Source: Elgaria multicarinata webbii (Eukaryota > Chordata > Lepidosauria > Squamata > Anguidae). From it: a stretch of 64,000 bases of DNA. Position 1 is the stretch's first letter. Every line of letters starts with the position of its first letter. The translations under genes were made by a program, and so were the position numbers. The notes below the pieces were generated by a model that was not told the origin of the DNA, did not search any database, and saw nothing but the letters and a program-made list of their open reading frames with translations. Of the stretch, positions 32,725 to 43,155 are shown piece by piece. The stretch covers positions 1,068,001 through 1,132,000 of the forward strand of contig NC_086179.1 in NCBI RefSeq assembly GCF_023053635.1, written 5' to 3'.

Positions 32725-35700
32725 TTCTGCACGTGCTCAGAGGCACTCGCCTCTCAGGACTACTTCCCTTGCCTGAGGGCTGTGCCTCACCATTGAAGAG
32801 TAATGCTGGGAGGGACATCCTGGGACTACCAGGCCAGCTCCAACCTGCACCCCCACCTGGCTGCACTTCCCCCCCCTGGACAGCTGTTCATGGCCAGGAG
32901 TCGACCCCCACACCCTGCAGCCCAAAGTGCTTGCAATTGTCCCCGGTTACGGGGCAGTTCTCACAACCCAGATGCCATCATTCACAACAGATGCCATGAT
33001 TCCCTTCCAGAAGGAGCCCTGCCCAGGGTGGGTTTCGGGGGGGGGGATACAGCCTCTGCCCCGGCTGCAGCTCCAACCCCCACATTTTCCACAGTCCCAC
33101 AAGGCTGCTGGAAATGGGCATTGGGCAAAGCCACAGATGGGTTGTGGCTGCCCTTCTGCGCACGGAGCTGGCCGGCCCCTTCCCCAAAGGGCTCTTCTGC
33201 ATTTGGGGGAGGCAGAGGAAAAGGCAAATGCAGTGGCGGATTTTGCCCAGGAGGAGAGACACGAGGATGGACCTCCGTACATTCCAGGGCAAGCGGGGTC
33301 TCCCCAAAGCGCTCCTGCACGCCGCGTTGATTTGTACATGGATATGCCGAAAACAGCACAGGCAGGACCGGTGCCAGACTATTTTGCGCCTTAGGCAAGG
33401 CAAGTTACTTGCACCACCCCACCACCCCCAAAAGAAATTGCCAACTTCGATTCAGCTGTTCAGGAAGAGTTTTGAACTATTATATTTTCCCTTTATTATG
33501 TTTTTTTTTCCTTTTCAACCCTAATTTGTTTAAAACTGTGACCCTTAAAGGGCAGTACTGTGCCCCTCTGAGGTCTGCGCCCTGGGCGGTTGCCTAGCTG
33601 GCCTAACGGTAGCGCCGGCCCTGGGCACAGCTTCCGGAGCGTCCAGCCATGTGTTTGATCAGATGCAGGAAGGGGACGGGCAGTGCAGCAATGGCCTTTG
33701 CCGCTTCTGGGGTGCAGGGGGCACCCTCCCGTTTCTGGCAGCCAGTCGACAGGAAACACCCCCCACGGAATATCACTCAGAGGTGCAGGCTTTCCCCGGG
33801 GCCCAGCCAGGAGGCTGCTGCTTCTCCAGGCTGGTCTTGGCGGCCCTAACCTTGCAGCAAACCACGGCAGAGAGTTGCCCCTTGACGCAAGTCGGTCTTG
33901 GTGGTTGGGCCAGCAAGGGCCGGAGAGCAGGAGGTGCCACTCCCGTTTGCCTGCGTGGGTCGAGCTGAAAGTGGTGTTTGCTCTGATGCCAGGCCCCTCG
34001 GAGCGCCTGTGTGCTTTGGGCCTCTGCAAACAGCACCAGGCAGGCGGGGGCCATTGTTCCTCCAGACGAGGTTTCCCTCCTCCCTGTCTCCCGGCTGGAA
34101 AAGGCTTTTGTTGCACGAGATGCCATGCAAGGAGTGGAAGCGTAGCCCAGGATGCTGGTGGAGGGGTTTGGCCTCCTCCCCTTCCACCAAGTCAGCTGGG
34201 AGCTGCTGCTGAAATTATTTTTGGCCACCATGGGCTCTTTCTCTCCGCCCGCCCCACCACCACCACCACCACAAAACTGGCAGACAAAAACTCTCTTCCA
34301 TTATTCTTACTTGCACAAAACATCCATCCATCCATTAATTAACTAATTGCATCTCTATACCGCCCAATAGCCAAAGCTCACTGAGCAGTTCACAGAAATT
34401 AAAATCCTAAAATGCAACATGATGAAACGTACTATAAACATTTTAGAAGTTTAAAACAGAATAAACCAGAGTAAAAAGCCAGCAGCAGGGAAAGATCTAA
34501 AAACAAACAACACACATTTAAGAAGAACTAAAAAAAAACGCCAACCCTTGGAAATGAAAAACGAAGAAACCTGGGAAAATAAAATGCATTTGCTGCGTTT
34601 CTCTAAATGCGTTTCAGCATGAGCCACCAGCAAGAGAGCAGTGGCTGATTCACCCTGGGAAAGAGAGGCAGAGAAGCAGGGGCGCGATGCTTATTTAGGC
34701 CCTTTCCACACCTAAGGGCCTTTGGGGAGGGAGGGGGGATGGTCCCGGACTTACCTGCTTCCGGGATCGTCCCTGTGCGTCTAAACGGAAGCGGGATATC
34801 CTGGAAGGGAAGAGGGACGTCATGCCTGCTGTTTTTTTAAAAAAAAGCTGGAGCACACTTGCGCTCCAGCAAAAAAGTAAGTCAAAACAACAACAACTCC
34901 CCCCCAATGTACCTGGACTCCCCCAGCCTGGCTCCTTCCCTCTGCTACTTGTGGGGAGGAGGGAAGAAGCTGGGACAGGCACCCTCATCGCCCGCGGTCC
35001 TCAGGATTGTCCTGAGACCACGGGTAACCACGGGATGACCTCGGTTATCCCGGGAAAATGGAGGGATCATCTCTGCCTGCTCCCGGGATCCCCTGTGCAT
35101 CATTTGGATGCACAGGGATGATCCAGGGGGAAAAGGCAGGTGTAGAAAGGGCCTTAGAGGGCCAAGTAGTAGCTTCAGATGGTGCAAGCTTTCCCATTTC
35201 ACAGGACGCTTTATCAGGCAAGTGGTCCCTGGAGTAAAAGACGGACTAAGCTCTTTAGGGAAGACACCTAACCTAACCCAGGAGACGGGGAGGGGAAGGG
35301 ATGACCCTTTGGCCCAGGACCACCACCCACCACCCACCACCCTCCCCAGTTGTGTTCTGCAGCAGCACCGAACCAGCAGGGCCCAAAGCTGAGACCTGCA
35401 CAGGCCTCCCTCTGAGACTGCTGTAGGTGCCTGGACAGTCACGTCTCTCCTTTGCACACACACCAGGTTGGAGCGGCTTGGTGCCTGCCCAAAGTCTCCC
35501 AGGATCCTCTCCAGCCCTGGAGGGGGATTAGCCAGTGTTTGCTGCAACCTTATCAGCAGAACAGGAGATAACAGGGGCAGGCTTAGCCCGCTTGAGTGGG
35601 TGGTGGGAGGGGAGGGTGGTGTAGGTCCTATGCTTTTCTTTGCACCAACCAGAATTTAAAATGGACAATGCAAGCTTTTAAGTTGCACAGAACTATTCCT

Positions 35701-36173
35701 CAGGTTGAATGTTCAGTGGGAAAGGCAGGGAAGAAAAACAGGTCTTTATTTGCTGTGGTCTGGCATTTCCCTACTTTAGCTATGGCTTTTTGCCTTCCTA
35801 GTTTCAAGAACCAGGAAGGAAACTGGAGCAAACACTCTTTCAGGTTAAAATATGTCCAAATTGCCCAGATAAAACCGCAAATAAAAATATGCTCCTGTGG
35901 GAAACATAAAAACCAGTTGTTATGACTGTATGCCTGTACACCAGCATACTCAGAAATCCCCTATAATGGGTTCCCATTACATTCGTGCAACCAGAACCAG
36001 GACAAGGAAGGGTTCTGGCCGCCTTAAAAGACTCACACATGAATGATGGCAGAAGTCTTCATGGGCTACATGCAGCTACGCAAGACGCTTTGCTGCAAGA
36101 AAAACAACAGTGACCCTTCTGGAAATAATTGCAATCTTACTGACTATATGCCTATAAATAATGGTGCCTCTCT

Positions 36174-36204
<31 letters not shown>

Positions 36205-39200
36205 GTCTACCCATGTGAGCAGCCCTAAGTAGCCAAACCAAGCGTGAACACACACGCATGGCTGTTGCATGTCCAACCATCAACAGGGGCGAGACTGGTG
36301 GGCACACGAGACAGGGCCTTTTCTGTACCTGCACCCAGAGTATGGAACTTCTCCTCCAGGGCAGTCAAGTGGTCTCCACCTTGATCGAGGTTTTTTTGTT
36401 TTTTGTTTTTAGTAAAAATGCCACTGTTTTGTCAGGATTTTGATAGATTTTAATGTTACTCTTTGGCTTGTTTTAAGACGTTTCTGTTCCTCTTAGATTG
36501 TGGTAATTTTATTGTATTTTTGTTTTGCTTTAAGGCTTTTGTGGGCAGAAAACTAATTTACAAATAATGCTGCTGCTGCTACTAGAAGTAGTAGTGGTAG
36601 TATTCGTACTGCTACTAGTAATAACAAACCTGGACAACCATCTGTCAGGGATGCTTTAGGCTGGATTCCTGCACTGAATGGAGGGTTGGACTCGATGGCC
36701 CTTCCAACTCTGCTATTCTATGATTCTAATGGCATAGTGGATGTGACTGAAAAGGTCTCAGTAGCACCCCATACTAAACAATGATGCCTATTTGGACACC
36801 ATCCAGCCAAACTATAAGCACATTGAGGCACCCCTCCTCCGCCCTGACTTCAACTGAGAACAAAGCGCAGGCTTAAATCTCTCCCACTGGAATCAGTGGG
36901 ATTTAAAAGGGCTTTGCGTTGTCGGTCTTGTGCCCACCCTGAGTAAACTAGACCATCCCTGGCCTCCCTGGAGCAACACTCTCTTTGTGGGCTACTCTGC
37001 TTCTGAAGGCCTCTAGGGCACTGAGTCGGGTCCCTCTAGAGGAAACCCTGAACACTGCAAAGCCCTTGCAAGGTGGGGGAGATTAGGGGTAGGGGCGCAC
37101 CGCATCAATCGTGTTGCCCCTGCAAAATTATCTCCTGTGGTCGTTTCCCTGCAGCCATCTGTGAGAGGCGCAGAATGTTCCACAAAAGTGGCTGGGGGGT
37201 GGGGGGTGACCGTTGGGGAAAGGAAAAAGGCTCCCAATGCTCCATTGCCTCAGGGCCTTTACTGCACTTGCAAAGGGATGCGTCCAGCGCACGTCCCCAT
37301 TCGCACCCTGACTCAACTAGTTGTGTGTAAACAGGCCCAACTAGAGCTGGATGGGGGTGGGGGAATCGCATGGCCCCAGCAGGCAGCCAAGCGGCCAGCG
37401 CAATGGACAACCATCTGTCAGGGATGCTTTAGGGTGGATTCCTGCATTGAGCAGGGGGTTGGACTCGTTGGCCTTGTAGGCCCCTTCCAACTCTGCTATT
37501 CTATGATTCTATAAGACAGGGAGCATCTGCCAGGTTGCCCCCCCTGTCAGCCCCCCCAGTTCAGAGGGTGGAAACAGGAGAGCTGGTTGTTTATTATGGT
37601 TTTAATTTTTGTGAACCGCCCAGAGAGCTTCGGCTATTGGGCAGTATAAAAATGTAATAAATAAATAAATAAATCAGGAAAAACGTCCTGACTGTTAGAG
37701 CAGTACAACAATGGAACCAGTTCCCTAGGGAGGTTGTGGCCTCTCGCACACTAGAGGCCTTCAAGAGGCAACTGGACAACCCTCTGTCAGGGATGCTTTA
37801 AGGGATGCTCTCCCACTGAGCCCCTTCCAACTCCACTATTTTGTGATTCTATGATCAGGCAGCAAGGAACTCCTTTCAAGTCAAGGGGGACATGGTGCGG
37901 ATGTAGCCACGGATCAGGAAACCAGTGGCTGCATTAAAAATGCATGCAAGAGTGGAACGTGCCGAGATTTTGAAAACCTGATCAGCTACCCTCCCCACAT
38001 GGCAACATTCACCTCAAAAGCCAATCACCCCGCCCCCTGCCCCCTACGTGCCCGTCCTGCCCTCCCTTTCCTGATGCCCCAGGAGGCGCCCCCATTCCTC
38101 TAGCTGCCTGGCCCTGCTTCTGCCCCTGTGCCTTCTGGCCACTCCGCCTCTGTCCAGGGCCAGGCATTCTGCTCTACTTGGGGCTGCCTTTGAGGTCTGT
38201 GCAGTCGTCCTGTGGGGCAGGGGAGGAACACCCCATGCATAAGACTTGGCCGGAGCTCCAGCCCTCACTTTGCCCTAGAAACCCCTCCACGGCTTCAGCC
38301 AGGCTGTCCTATGAGGCTTTTCAATACCGCTCCGCGCTTCCCTGTCTGTGGCTACATCCCCAGAGCCTTGGGGCTGGGTCAGAGTTGTACGTTTCAATCA
38401 ATCGCTCGTTGCCAGTCGGTTAATTAACAGTCCGCCTCTCGGTCTTGTCTCCCTGCAGGGCTGGAGTCCAGCAGCCCGGCTGCCTCGCCAGGCGGTGAGG
38501 GGGCCTTTGCGGCTCTGCCTGGCTGCCTGCCTGAGCACCCGGAGGACTGTGGCTCCCCACTGCCCGAGCCCGGCTCGCCCCCTCTCTCGGCGCTGCTGCT
38601 GCCGGCCCTGCCCCTCTTTGTGCCGCTGCACGCGGACTGGAACACCGCCCTGGCGGAATGGGGCCTGGCTTGGGAGGCCCACGTCTACGGGGCCTGCTCC
38701 CTCTTTGCCCTCCTGGCCCTGCTCTCGCTGCTGGGCCTGCTGGGCCTGCTGGGCCGCTGTCCGGCCGGCTGCAAGCTCCTGGCCCTGCTGCAGCTGTTGC
38801 TGACGGGGGCCGGCGGGGCTCGGGCCGCGCTCCTCTTGGGCGACGCCTATGGGCAGCTGGAGCTCCTGCCAGACTTCGCCGTGCGGCTGCTGCACGACCT
38901 GGCGCTCCCTTGCCTGAGCTCTGCCTTGGCCGTCACCCTCCTGCTCCTCTCACTGCGGCCGCGGGTCAAGCTCTCCGCGGGCTCCAGCCTCCGGCATGCC
39001 TGCTTGCTGGCCATCCTGGTCCTGCTGCACTTCTCGGTGGCCACCGGGGCCATCCTGGCTGCTGACCTGCTGCACCAGTTCCCCTTCCTGCTGCTTGCCT
39101 CCCGGGCCGTCTTTGCCCTCCTGGCCGCCCTGCTCTCCGCCTCCTTCCTGGTCTTCTACTGCCTGGCACGCGTGGACACGGCCCAGATCTACGACCTCAA

Positions 39201-40305
39201 GAGCGCCGCCCCGCCCGCCTGCCCGTGCCCCTTTGCCGACGCCCGCCAGTGGAGCCGGGCCGCCCGCACAGCTCTCCCGGCCGCCTCCTTCGGACTGCTG
39301 AGTGCCGGCCTGCACACCTACGCCATCCTGCACGTCCTGGGCTACGGCCTCAGCCCAGAGCTCTTTGGGCCCTGGCCGTGGTGGGCCCTGCAGCTGGCGT
39401 GCCGGCTCTGTGAGGCTGGGATGGGGCTGCCTTTGGCCTGCCTGGGCCTCTACCCAGTCTTCTGCTCGCCCGCCGAGGGCTGCTGCTGCCCCTGCTGTGG
39501 CCCGCTCCTCTGCCTCTCTCCAGACCACGCCGCTGTGAAGACCCAGATCCTGCCCAACAACTTCCAGTGGGCCCTCTCCCAGCACGAGAAGCTGGTCATC
39601 TGTGACACCATCACCCGCAGCGAGTCGGACTACCTCCCGCTCTACGCCATGCCGGCGGAAGAGCCCGGCAGTGCCCGCGGCGGCCCCTGTGCCGAGCCGC
39701 CGTCCCGGCTCAGCGTCGCTCTGGAAGCCAGCGTGGACCCGACGGCGGACTTCCGCCCCCCTTCGCCCATCGACCTGCGTCGCAGCATTGACGAGGCGCT
39801 GTGCAGTGAGGGGCTGTTCCAGGGGGGCGCCGCAGCCTTCTACGCCTCCAGCTCCCTCTCCCTGCGCTTGGCTGGGGGGCCGTCGGCCGAGAGCGACCTG
39901 TACCGCACGGCCTCTTGCGTGGAGCTGGTCCCTGGCCGGTCCCAGGCGGACGGAGAAGCCTCTCTGGACGCCAGCGGCCCCAACACCACCCTCTCTTCCC
40001 CAGGGCCCTGGAGGGGGAGCACGTGCTCCAGCTCTCTGTACAAGCAGTCCACAGACACCTGCTCCCTGGTGCTCTGCTCCAGCCCGGGGGGAAGCAGCTC
40101 TGTGGCCCCTGTGGCTTACGGGAGCCCCCCACGGTCCCCTCCCCTGCCAGGCCGCCAGTACTGGGTGCTGACCCCAATCTCCCAGGAGTCCCTGGCCTCG
40201 GTGGGGCAGCCGGGGGCAGACGCAGCCCTCCTGCAGGAGGAGTTCATGGACGTTTGCCGGCAGATCGACACGCTCAGTGTCAGCAGCGACACCATCGACT
40301 TGTAG
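26078..40305 (+). CDS. PRRT4: PRRT4, proline-rich transmembrane protein 4 (3 coding exons)
   Basis: The coding exons are 26078-26768, 27862-27981 and 38459-40305. All introns are GT-AG and phase 1, and the joined frame is 885 codons, close to about 900 in human PRRT4. It begins with a hydrophobic signal-like MWMFLLLLWQ. Residues 61-73 (LSLNLGLNFKIKV) and 179-228 (ELEFKIDIDL ... GISEIASKLG) match the extracellular landmarks of PRRT4. The Pro-rich stretches precede a conserved WGLAWEAHVYG (338-348) and several Leu-rich membrane segments to about residue 630. The cytoplasmic tail has FRPPSPIDLRRSI (from 702) and ends SVSSDTIDL. These motifs separate PRRT4 from its paralogue PRRT3. Function is poorly known; it is a predicted multi-pass membrane protein. 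The second coding intron (10.5 kb) contains an AK8 retrogene on the same strand and many repeats. Upstream noncoding exons are likely, perhaps from the island at 14.5-15.5 kb. Confidence 0.92.
27288..27378 (+). mobile_element. CR1 tail remnant in PRRT4 first coding intron
   Basis: TTTAGGGTGGATTCCTGCAC, GGGTTGGACTCGATGGCC and diverged octamers. About 90 bp. Confidence 0.88.
27862..27981 (+). CDS. PRRT4: PRRT4 second coding exon
   Basis: 120 bp between the acceptor TCTCTGCCCAG and the donor GGCCAG|GTGAGA, phase 1 on both sides. It encodes residues 232-270 (LLGSTPPPETWEPLEWNGTG and on), with an N-glycosylation sequon NGT in the predicted extracellular region. Skipping it would keep the frame, so it could be a cassette exon. 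Confidence 0.8.
28484..28990. mobile_element. Non-autonomous DNA element, Harbinger-like, about 505 bp
   Basis: The left end GGCCATTTCTACATCAGCCC and the right end read in reverse (GGCCCATTTCTACACCAGCC) form a 20-bp imperfect terminal inverted repeat. Internal motifs (GGATCGTCCC, GAGCGCACGTGCGCTC) are shared with the element at 34698-35153. A (CA)n run at 28758-28784 lies inside. The TSD is not clear at this copy. Confidence 0.65.
28758..28784. repeat. (CA)n microsatellite
   Basis: CA dinucleotide run of about 27 bp inside the Harbinger-like element. Confidence 0.95.
29576..29982 (+). mobile_element. CR1 LINE 3' end in PRRT4 second coding intron
   Basis: It contains [20 protein letters not shown], the ORF2 C-terminal segments and a diverged octamer tail. 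An internal deletion removes part of the [13 protein letters not shown] segment near 29670. Confidence 0.92.
30095..30231 (+). mobile_element. CR1 tail fused to a (GAT)n microsatellite
   Basis: GAGCAGGGGGTTGGACTTGA and the octamer tail run into a GAT trinucleotide array at 30172-30231. The array may have grown from the CR1 tail. A short L2-like tail piece (CTCTGGGCGGTTGGG) precedes it at 30055-30090. Confidence 0.8.
30232..30977 (+). other. AK8 retrogene upstream region
   Basis: Unique sequence with modest CpG content at 30700-30830. It may include parental AK8 5' UTR and a recruited promoter. No TATA box or splice site is clearly supported. Confidence 0.35.
30978..32417 (+). CDS. AK8: Adenylate kinase 8, intronless retrogene (479 aa, intact)
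   Basis: One uninterrupted frame of 479 codons, the same length as human AK8, starting MDAT as in mammals. AK8 carries two tandem adenylate kinase domains, interconverts ATP, AMP and ADP, and in vertebrates is linked to cilia and flagella. Domain 1 has the P-loop GPPASGKTT (64-72), GWVLDGFPETRKQ (135-147) and the lid-type DPVTQEVYHT (181-190). Domain 2 has the P-loop GPPGSGKS (275-282), GWVLHGFPRDADQ (349-361) and DPISGERYH (395-403). The C-terminus DQDPYTIFEYIES is AK8-specific. The vertebrate AK8 gene is split into many exons, so a continuous frame indicates a retrocopy. It sits in the second PRRT4 coding intron on the same strand. No stop or frameshift is present, so purifying selection is likely. 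A poly(A) tail and flanking repeats were not found, implying age. Confidence 0.93.
   Translation: MDATSKPHKIPPVMALYAERHNIFQLMQGLAEALLLQQPPEPINFMIDHLKKDNDEVPRVFIMGPPASGKTTIARWICKHLSATYLCPQQLVSLKLLKRSREAMAYQANEQVVPDHLWASLLEERLNDVDCVKLGWVLDGFPETRKQALRLQSVGIAPRHVIVLHAPDMVLVERNLGKLIDPVTQEVYHTTFDWPIDFTVQKRLVRPEGISEQATAKRILESHRNIPGLLQTYQTNHKAINADQPCVDVFAQALSFVQSRPHSEAPFVPRVLLLGPPGSGKSLQAALLNQKYGLVNISFGDLLREKVAAGTPLGDLIKPSFESGYPVSDSIVLHVLKDRLTQDDCLTYGWVLHGFPRDADQADIIKHTGYEPNRVFLLNLPIEVAMQRVCQRATDPISGERYHTIFKPPTDEEVHRRLRRNPRDRPEQVESKADFYNRQVAELEEYYEDSIFLNADQDPYTIFEYIESCLVKPLPVTAL
32493..32498 (+). terminator. AATAAA poly(A) signal of the AK8 retrogene
   Basis: AATAAA lies 76 bp after the stop codon, probably carried over from the parental mRNA. 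No A-tract follows it. Confidence 0.7.
32658..32722. repeat. (AG)n microsatellite, 65 bp
   Basis: An uninterrupted AG array 160 bp downstream of the AK8 poly(A) signal. Its length and purity suggest high polymorphism. Confidence 0.97.
32723..33362. other. PRRT4 intron, no gene recognised
   Basis: Open frames of 100-175 codons overlap on both strands with no recognisable domain. No repeat was recognised before 33363. Confidence 0.4.
33363..33623. mobile_element. Non-autonomous hAT-like element, 261 bp, with TSD
   Basis: The left end CAGGACCGGTGCCAGACT and the right end read in reverse (CAGGGCCGGCGCTACC) match the termini of the element at 3863-4456. The flanks AGCACAGG (33355-33362) and GGCACAGC (33624-33631) agree at 6 of 8 positions. 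The centre differs from the longer relative and lacks its C-rich array. Confidence 0.78.
34330..34480 (-). mobile_element. L2-like LINE/SINE 3' tail, minus strand
   Basis: ATTAATTAACTAATT tail, CTATACCGCCCAATAGCCAA and CACTGAGCAGTTCACAGAAA: the reverse of the tail at 37590-37672. Confidence 0.65.
34698..35153. mobile_element. Harbinger-like MITE, 456 bp, with TTA target duplication
   Basis: The left end GGCCCTTTCCACACCT and the right end AGGTGTAGAAAGGGCC are inverted repeats with one mismatch. TTA immediately flanks both ends (34695-34697 and 35154-35156), the 3-bp TWA duplication typical of PIF/Harbinger. The interior shares GGGATCGTCCC, GCGCTCC and related motifs with the element at 28484-28990. 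Confidence 0.75.
35157..36259. other. PRRT4 intron, no gene recognised
   Basis: Unique sequence; a GT microsatellite at 36177-36204. No supported exon. Confidence 0.45.
36260..36560 (+). mobile_element. L2-like LINE 3' end
   Basis: A coding-like remnant (GGGCCTTTTCTGTACCTGCA, GTATGGAACTTCTCCTCCAG) followed by a T-rich 3' UTR. The arrangement is that of an L2 ORF2 end. Heavily diverged. Confidence 0.5.
36629..36728 (+). mobile_element. CR1 tail remnant
   Basis: CCTGGACAACCATCTGTCAG through diverged octamers; about 100 bp. Confidence 0.88.
37404..37512 (+). mobile_element. CR1 tail remnant
   Basis: TGGACAACCATCTGTCAGGG through an octamer tail. Starts at almost the same internal point as the copy at 36629. 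Confidence 0.88.
37590..37672 (+). mobile_element. L2-like LINE/SINE 3' tail
   Basis: GTGAACCGCCCAGAGAGCTT and GGGCAGTATAAAAATGTAAT followed by (AAAT)n. Confidence 0.68.
37673..37855 (+). mobile_element. CR1 LINE 3' end
   Basis: TCAGGAAAAACGTCCTGACT onward through the ORF2 end to a diverged octamer. The 3' UTR carries a deletion near 37800-37820. It is directly abutted by the L2-like tail. Confidence 0.88.
38459..40305 (+). CDS. PRRT4: PRRT4 third coding exon (membrane domain and C-tail)
   Basis: The acceptor is GTCTCCCTGCAG at 38458, entering in phase 1; the exon reads to the TAG at 40303-40305. It encodes residues 272-885, the whole membrane region and cytoplasmic tail. GC is very high at third positions, which opens long shadow frames on both strands. 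Confidence 0.92.
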
Positions 40306-40915
40306 CCGCACCGCGGAGCTCGGTGGAGTAGATCCCCCCTCAGGCATGTGCAACCTCGCCTTCCAGTGGGCCTGCAGTGGGGCAGGGGCTGCCCTCAGCC
40401 CTACAGAGCCCTTCACTCGGGGCGGGGGGTGGGGGTGGGGGTGGCGGCACCTGCTTTGCATGGGTGCTTTTCCAGGGCAGTGAGGCTCTGTTTCGGTGGG
40501 GGTGGCGTGAGCCTGGGGGCCGGGAGACCTGTGCTGCCCCTGACCCAAAGGACGGGCACCTCTGCTGTGGCACCGCCACGGGAATAAGCAAAGCCCCCTC
40601 CCCCAGTGGCTGCCCCACAACCCTTTTCCTCCCTGGGTCTGCTGAGATCTCTGCATTACAAAGAGGTCACCCTGGGCCTTCTCTCCGCCCTTGCTGCCTC
40701 CTCTCCCACCTCTCTTCCGTGGGGAGAGCCCCACATGGAGGTTTTGCCCCCTTTGGTAGCGACAGAAGACATTCTTTCCTTGTTCTGTGTTGTCGAAGCA
40801 GAGGACAGCGGTGCGGATGCCCTTTCCCCAGGGCCAAGGCTGGGCAGGAGGGGAGGGGAAGTGAGCGGCAGAGATTTAGCCCTTAAGCTATCAATAAAAG
40901 GATTCTGTGGAGAGC
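40306..40915 (+). terminator. PRRT4: PRRT4 3' UTR and poly(A) signal
   Basis: About 600 bp of untranslated sequence after the stop, with AATAAA at 40893-40898 (CTATCAATAAAAGGATTC). Cleavage is expected about 15-25 bp later. A T/G-rich downstream element is weak. Confidence 0.75.
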
Positions 40916-41859
40916 AGCGTCTGGTTCCATCTTTGGGGAGGGCAGCAGAGCGCGTCCGTCTCCTGCTTCTACCCCTTATTATGCCAGGAGGAGGAGGAGG
41001 AACGTCCCTCCGGCTACCTCCGGCCTCTTGAGCCGTCCGGAGGCAGAAGGAGCAGGAAAGGGCAAGGTCCCCTTTGGGCAAGGTCAGCCTGGTCAGCCAT
41101 CCAGCACCTCCACCTCCCTTCGTCCCAAAGTACCAGAGTCACATGACACCAGCAGATGGCCACGATCCAGGTCTCCTCATGACAGCTGCGGGACTTGAAG
41201 TACGTCGCCGTGCACACCTTGGCAGCCTCTCTCCGTGTCTCTCATTCCTACCTACCCCCTCCCACCCCCAGACAGAAATCTCTCACCTGACCAGGCTGCT
41301 AACAGGGGGGTGGGTTTGTCTATACACGGGGAAAGCCCTGCAGTCGCTGTGGATCTGCGCTGCATCAGTTAGACGACGCAAGCGCAGATTCACAGCCACC
41401 GCGGGGCTTCCTCGTGGTGTTGCGAAATGAGAAGGTCAGGAGATTTACCCCGACTTTTTCAAAGGAAGCGACGTCAACCCAGTGTTTCTGCCGGGTAATG
41501 TCACTCCACGGCCAATCCGGGGTCAACCTTGGGGCAGAGGCTGGTGGAAGGCAACCAGCGATTGGTCGCATTCCACCAAGTAGAGGGCAGGGGCGGTTCC
41601 AAGACCCAGGTGGCCGCCCAGAAACCCAACGCCGCCCCTGGAGGGGGAAAGTGCTGGGGTTGAAGAGGGAGACGGTGGCAACCCGGTGCTGTGAAGACAG
41701 CCCCCAGGGACTTGTTTGGAATTGTACAGATCAGCGCCTCTGAATGCTTCCACAACAGCTGTTTACCCTGGAAGTGCCGTGCTCCGATCACTCAGGGTGC
41801 TTCCAGACGAGGCTTTTAGAACCCTCTCACCCTGCCTCATTCGCAGGAGTTTACAGGGG
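40916..41859. other. Intergenic, no gene recognised
   Basis: No supported exon. Positions 41785-41850 share a short motif with 4937-5000. Confidence 0.45.
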
Positions 41860-42789
41860 ATCCAGATCATAGGCGTGCGCAGCACATTTCATTAGGGGGT
41901 TCAGCCAGGGGTTGGTTTTTTTAAGGTAAACATTGATTAAATATATAGTAATAAAGGACTTTTTTCCATTCATCAAACAAACAAAATAAACGAAAACTGA
42001 AGTAAACTGTATTTTTTTTAATTAACAAGTAATCTGTACTTTAAAAATACACATTTTAAAATGGAGACTCTGAATACTGTTTTTTGCTGTAGTGATAACC
42101 AGGCATATATAAAGATATAGTCAATTTTCACCATCTTTAAATTTAATCAGATAATGACCTAATCCAAACTTACTAAAACAGATTCACATTTAAAACAGAT
42201 TCTATCACATTAACAACAATGAGTGTCATCTTAAGTTCCAGCACCATACATAGAATACACCATACATCAAATGCCCTAATAATGATTTTAAAAGATTGCC
42301 CTGTGTGCTGCTGAGCAAAGAATTTGGAATGAGGTCCAGGAGAGAGACTTCTGGGGTGAATATAGTGAGGACGAGGGGTGGCTGCGAGCCTAGCATAAGA
42401 GAGGGCTGGCTGGAAAGATTTGGAAAACTTGGGGGAGTGTAGGAGATCTGGAACTAGGGGCATCTCTGGAAGGCCGCGAAGGGGCTATTGGCAGAAGACA
42501 GGAGATGAAGGAGAAAAGAGAGGATGGGAAACCGTCACAAGGGCACATCAGTCTTCTTTACTGATCAATTGTAAGCCGCTCCGGGAGACTTTTAGGCTGA
42601 GGTACGGGATAAAAATACTCTAAATAAAAATACTCTAAATAAAATAAGGGCAAAAGAAGAGGATTGGCGTAGGGGGAGCCCTGGAGAAAGAAGAGAGAGA
42701 AATGCCCCTATGTGTGGGGCTAGAAGAGGGAGAGAGGGTGCGGACAGGAGAGGTATGAGTGTCCCGGAGGGGAAAGGAAACAGAGGTAA

Positions 42790-43155
42790 TGTTTAGCCTT
42801 GAGGAGAAGCCTGAGGGGAGACATGATAGCACTCTTCAAATACTTGAAAGATTGACACACACAGGAGGGCCAGGATCTCTTCTCGATCCTCCCAGAGTGC
42901 AGGACACGGAATAATGGGCTCAAGTTACAGGAAGTCAGATTCCAGCTGGACATCAGGAAAAACCTCCTGACTGTTAGAGCAGTATGACAGTAGAACCAGT
43001 TACCTAGGAAGGTTGTGGGCTCTCCCACACTAGAGGCATTCAAGAAGCAGCTGGACAACCACCTGTCAGAGATGCTTTAAGGTGGATTCCTGCATTGAGC
43101 AGGACTTGATGGCCTTATAGACCTCTTCCAACTCTATTATTCTATGATTCTATGA
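42790..43155 (+). mobile_element. CR1 LINE 3' end nested in the 3-kb hAT-like element
   Basis: Begins GTTTAGCCTTGAGGAGAAG, includes the ORF2 C-terminus and ends in octamers. A short deletion removes part of the 3' UTR GGGGTTGGAC segment. Being inside the hAT-like element, it is younger than that insertion. Confidence 0.9.

Noticed and set aside
32723-33362. Long overlapping open frames downstream of AK8
   Set aside because: No domain, no splice support and no conservation evidence; left as intronic DNA.
38950-40734. 594-codon minus-strand frame opposite PRRT4 exon 3
   Set aside because: Shadow of a GC-rich exon; low-complexity Gly/Gln/Glu-rich sequence with no domain.
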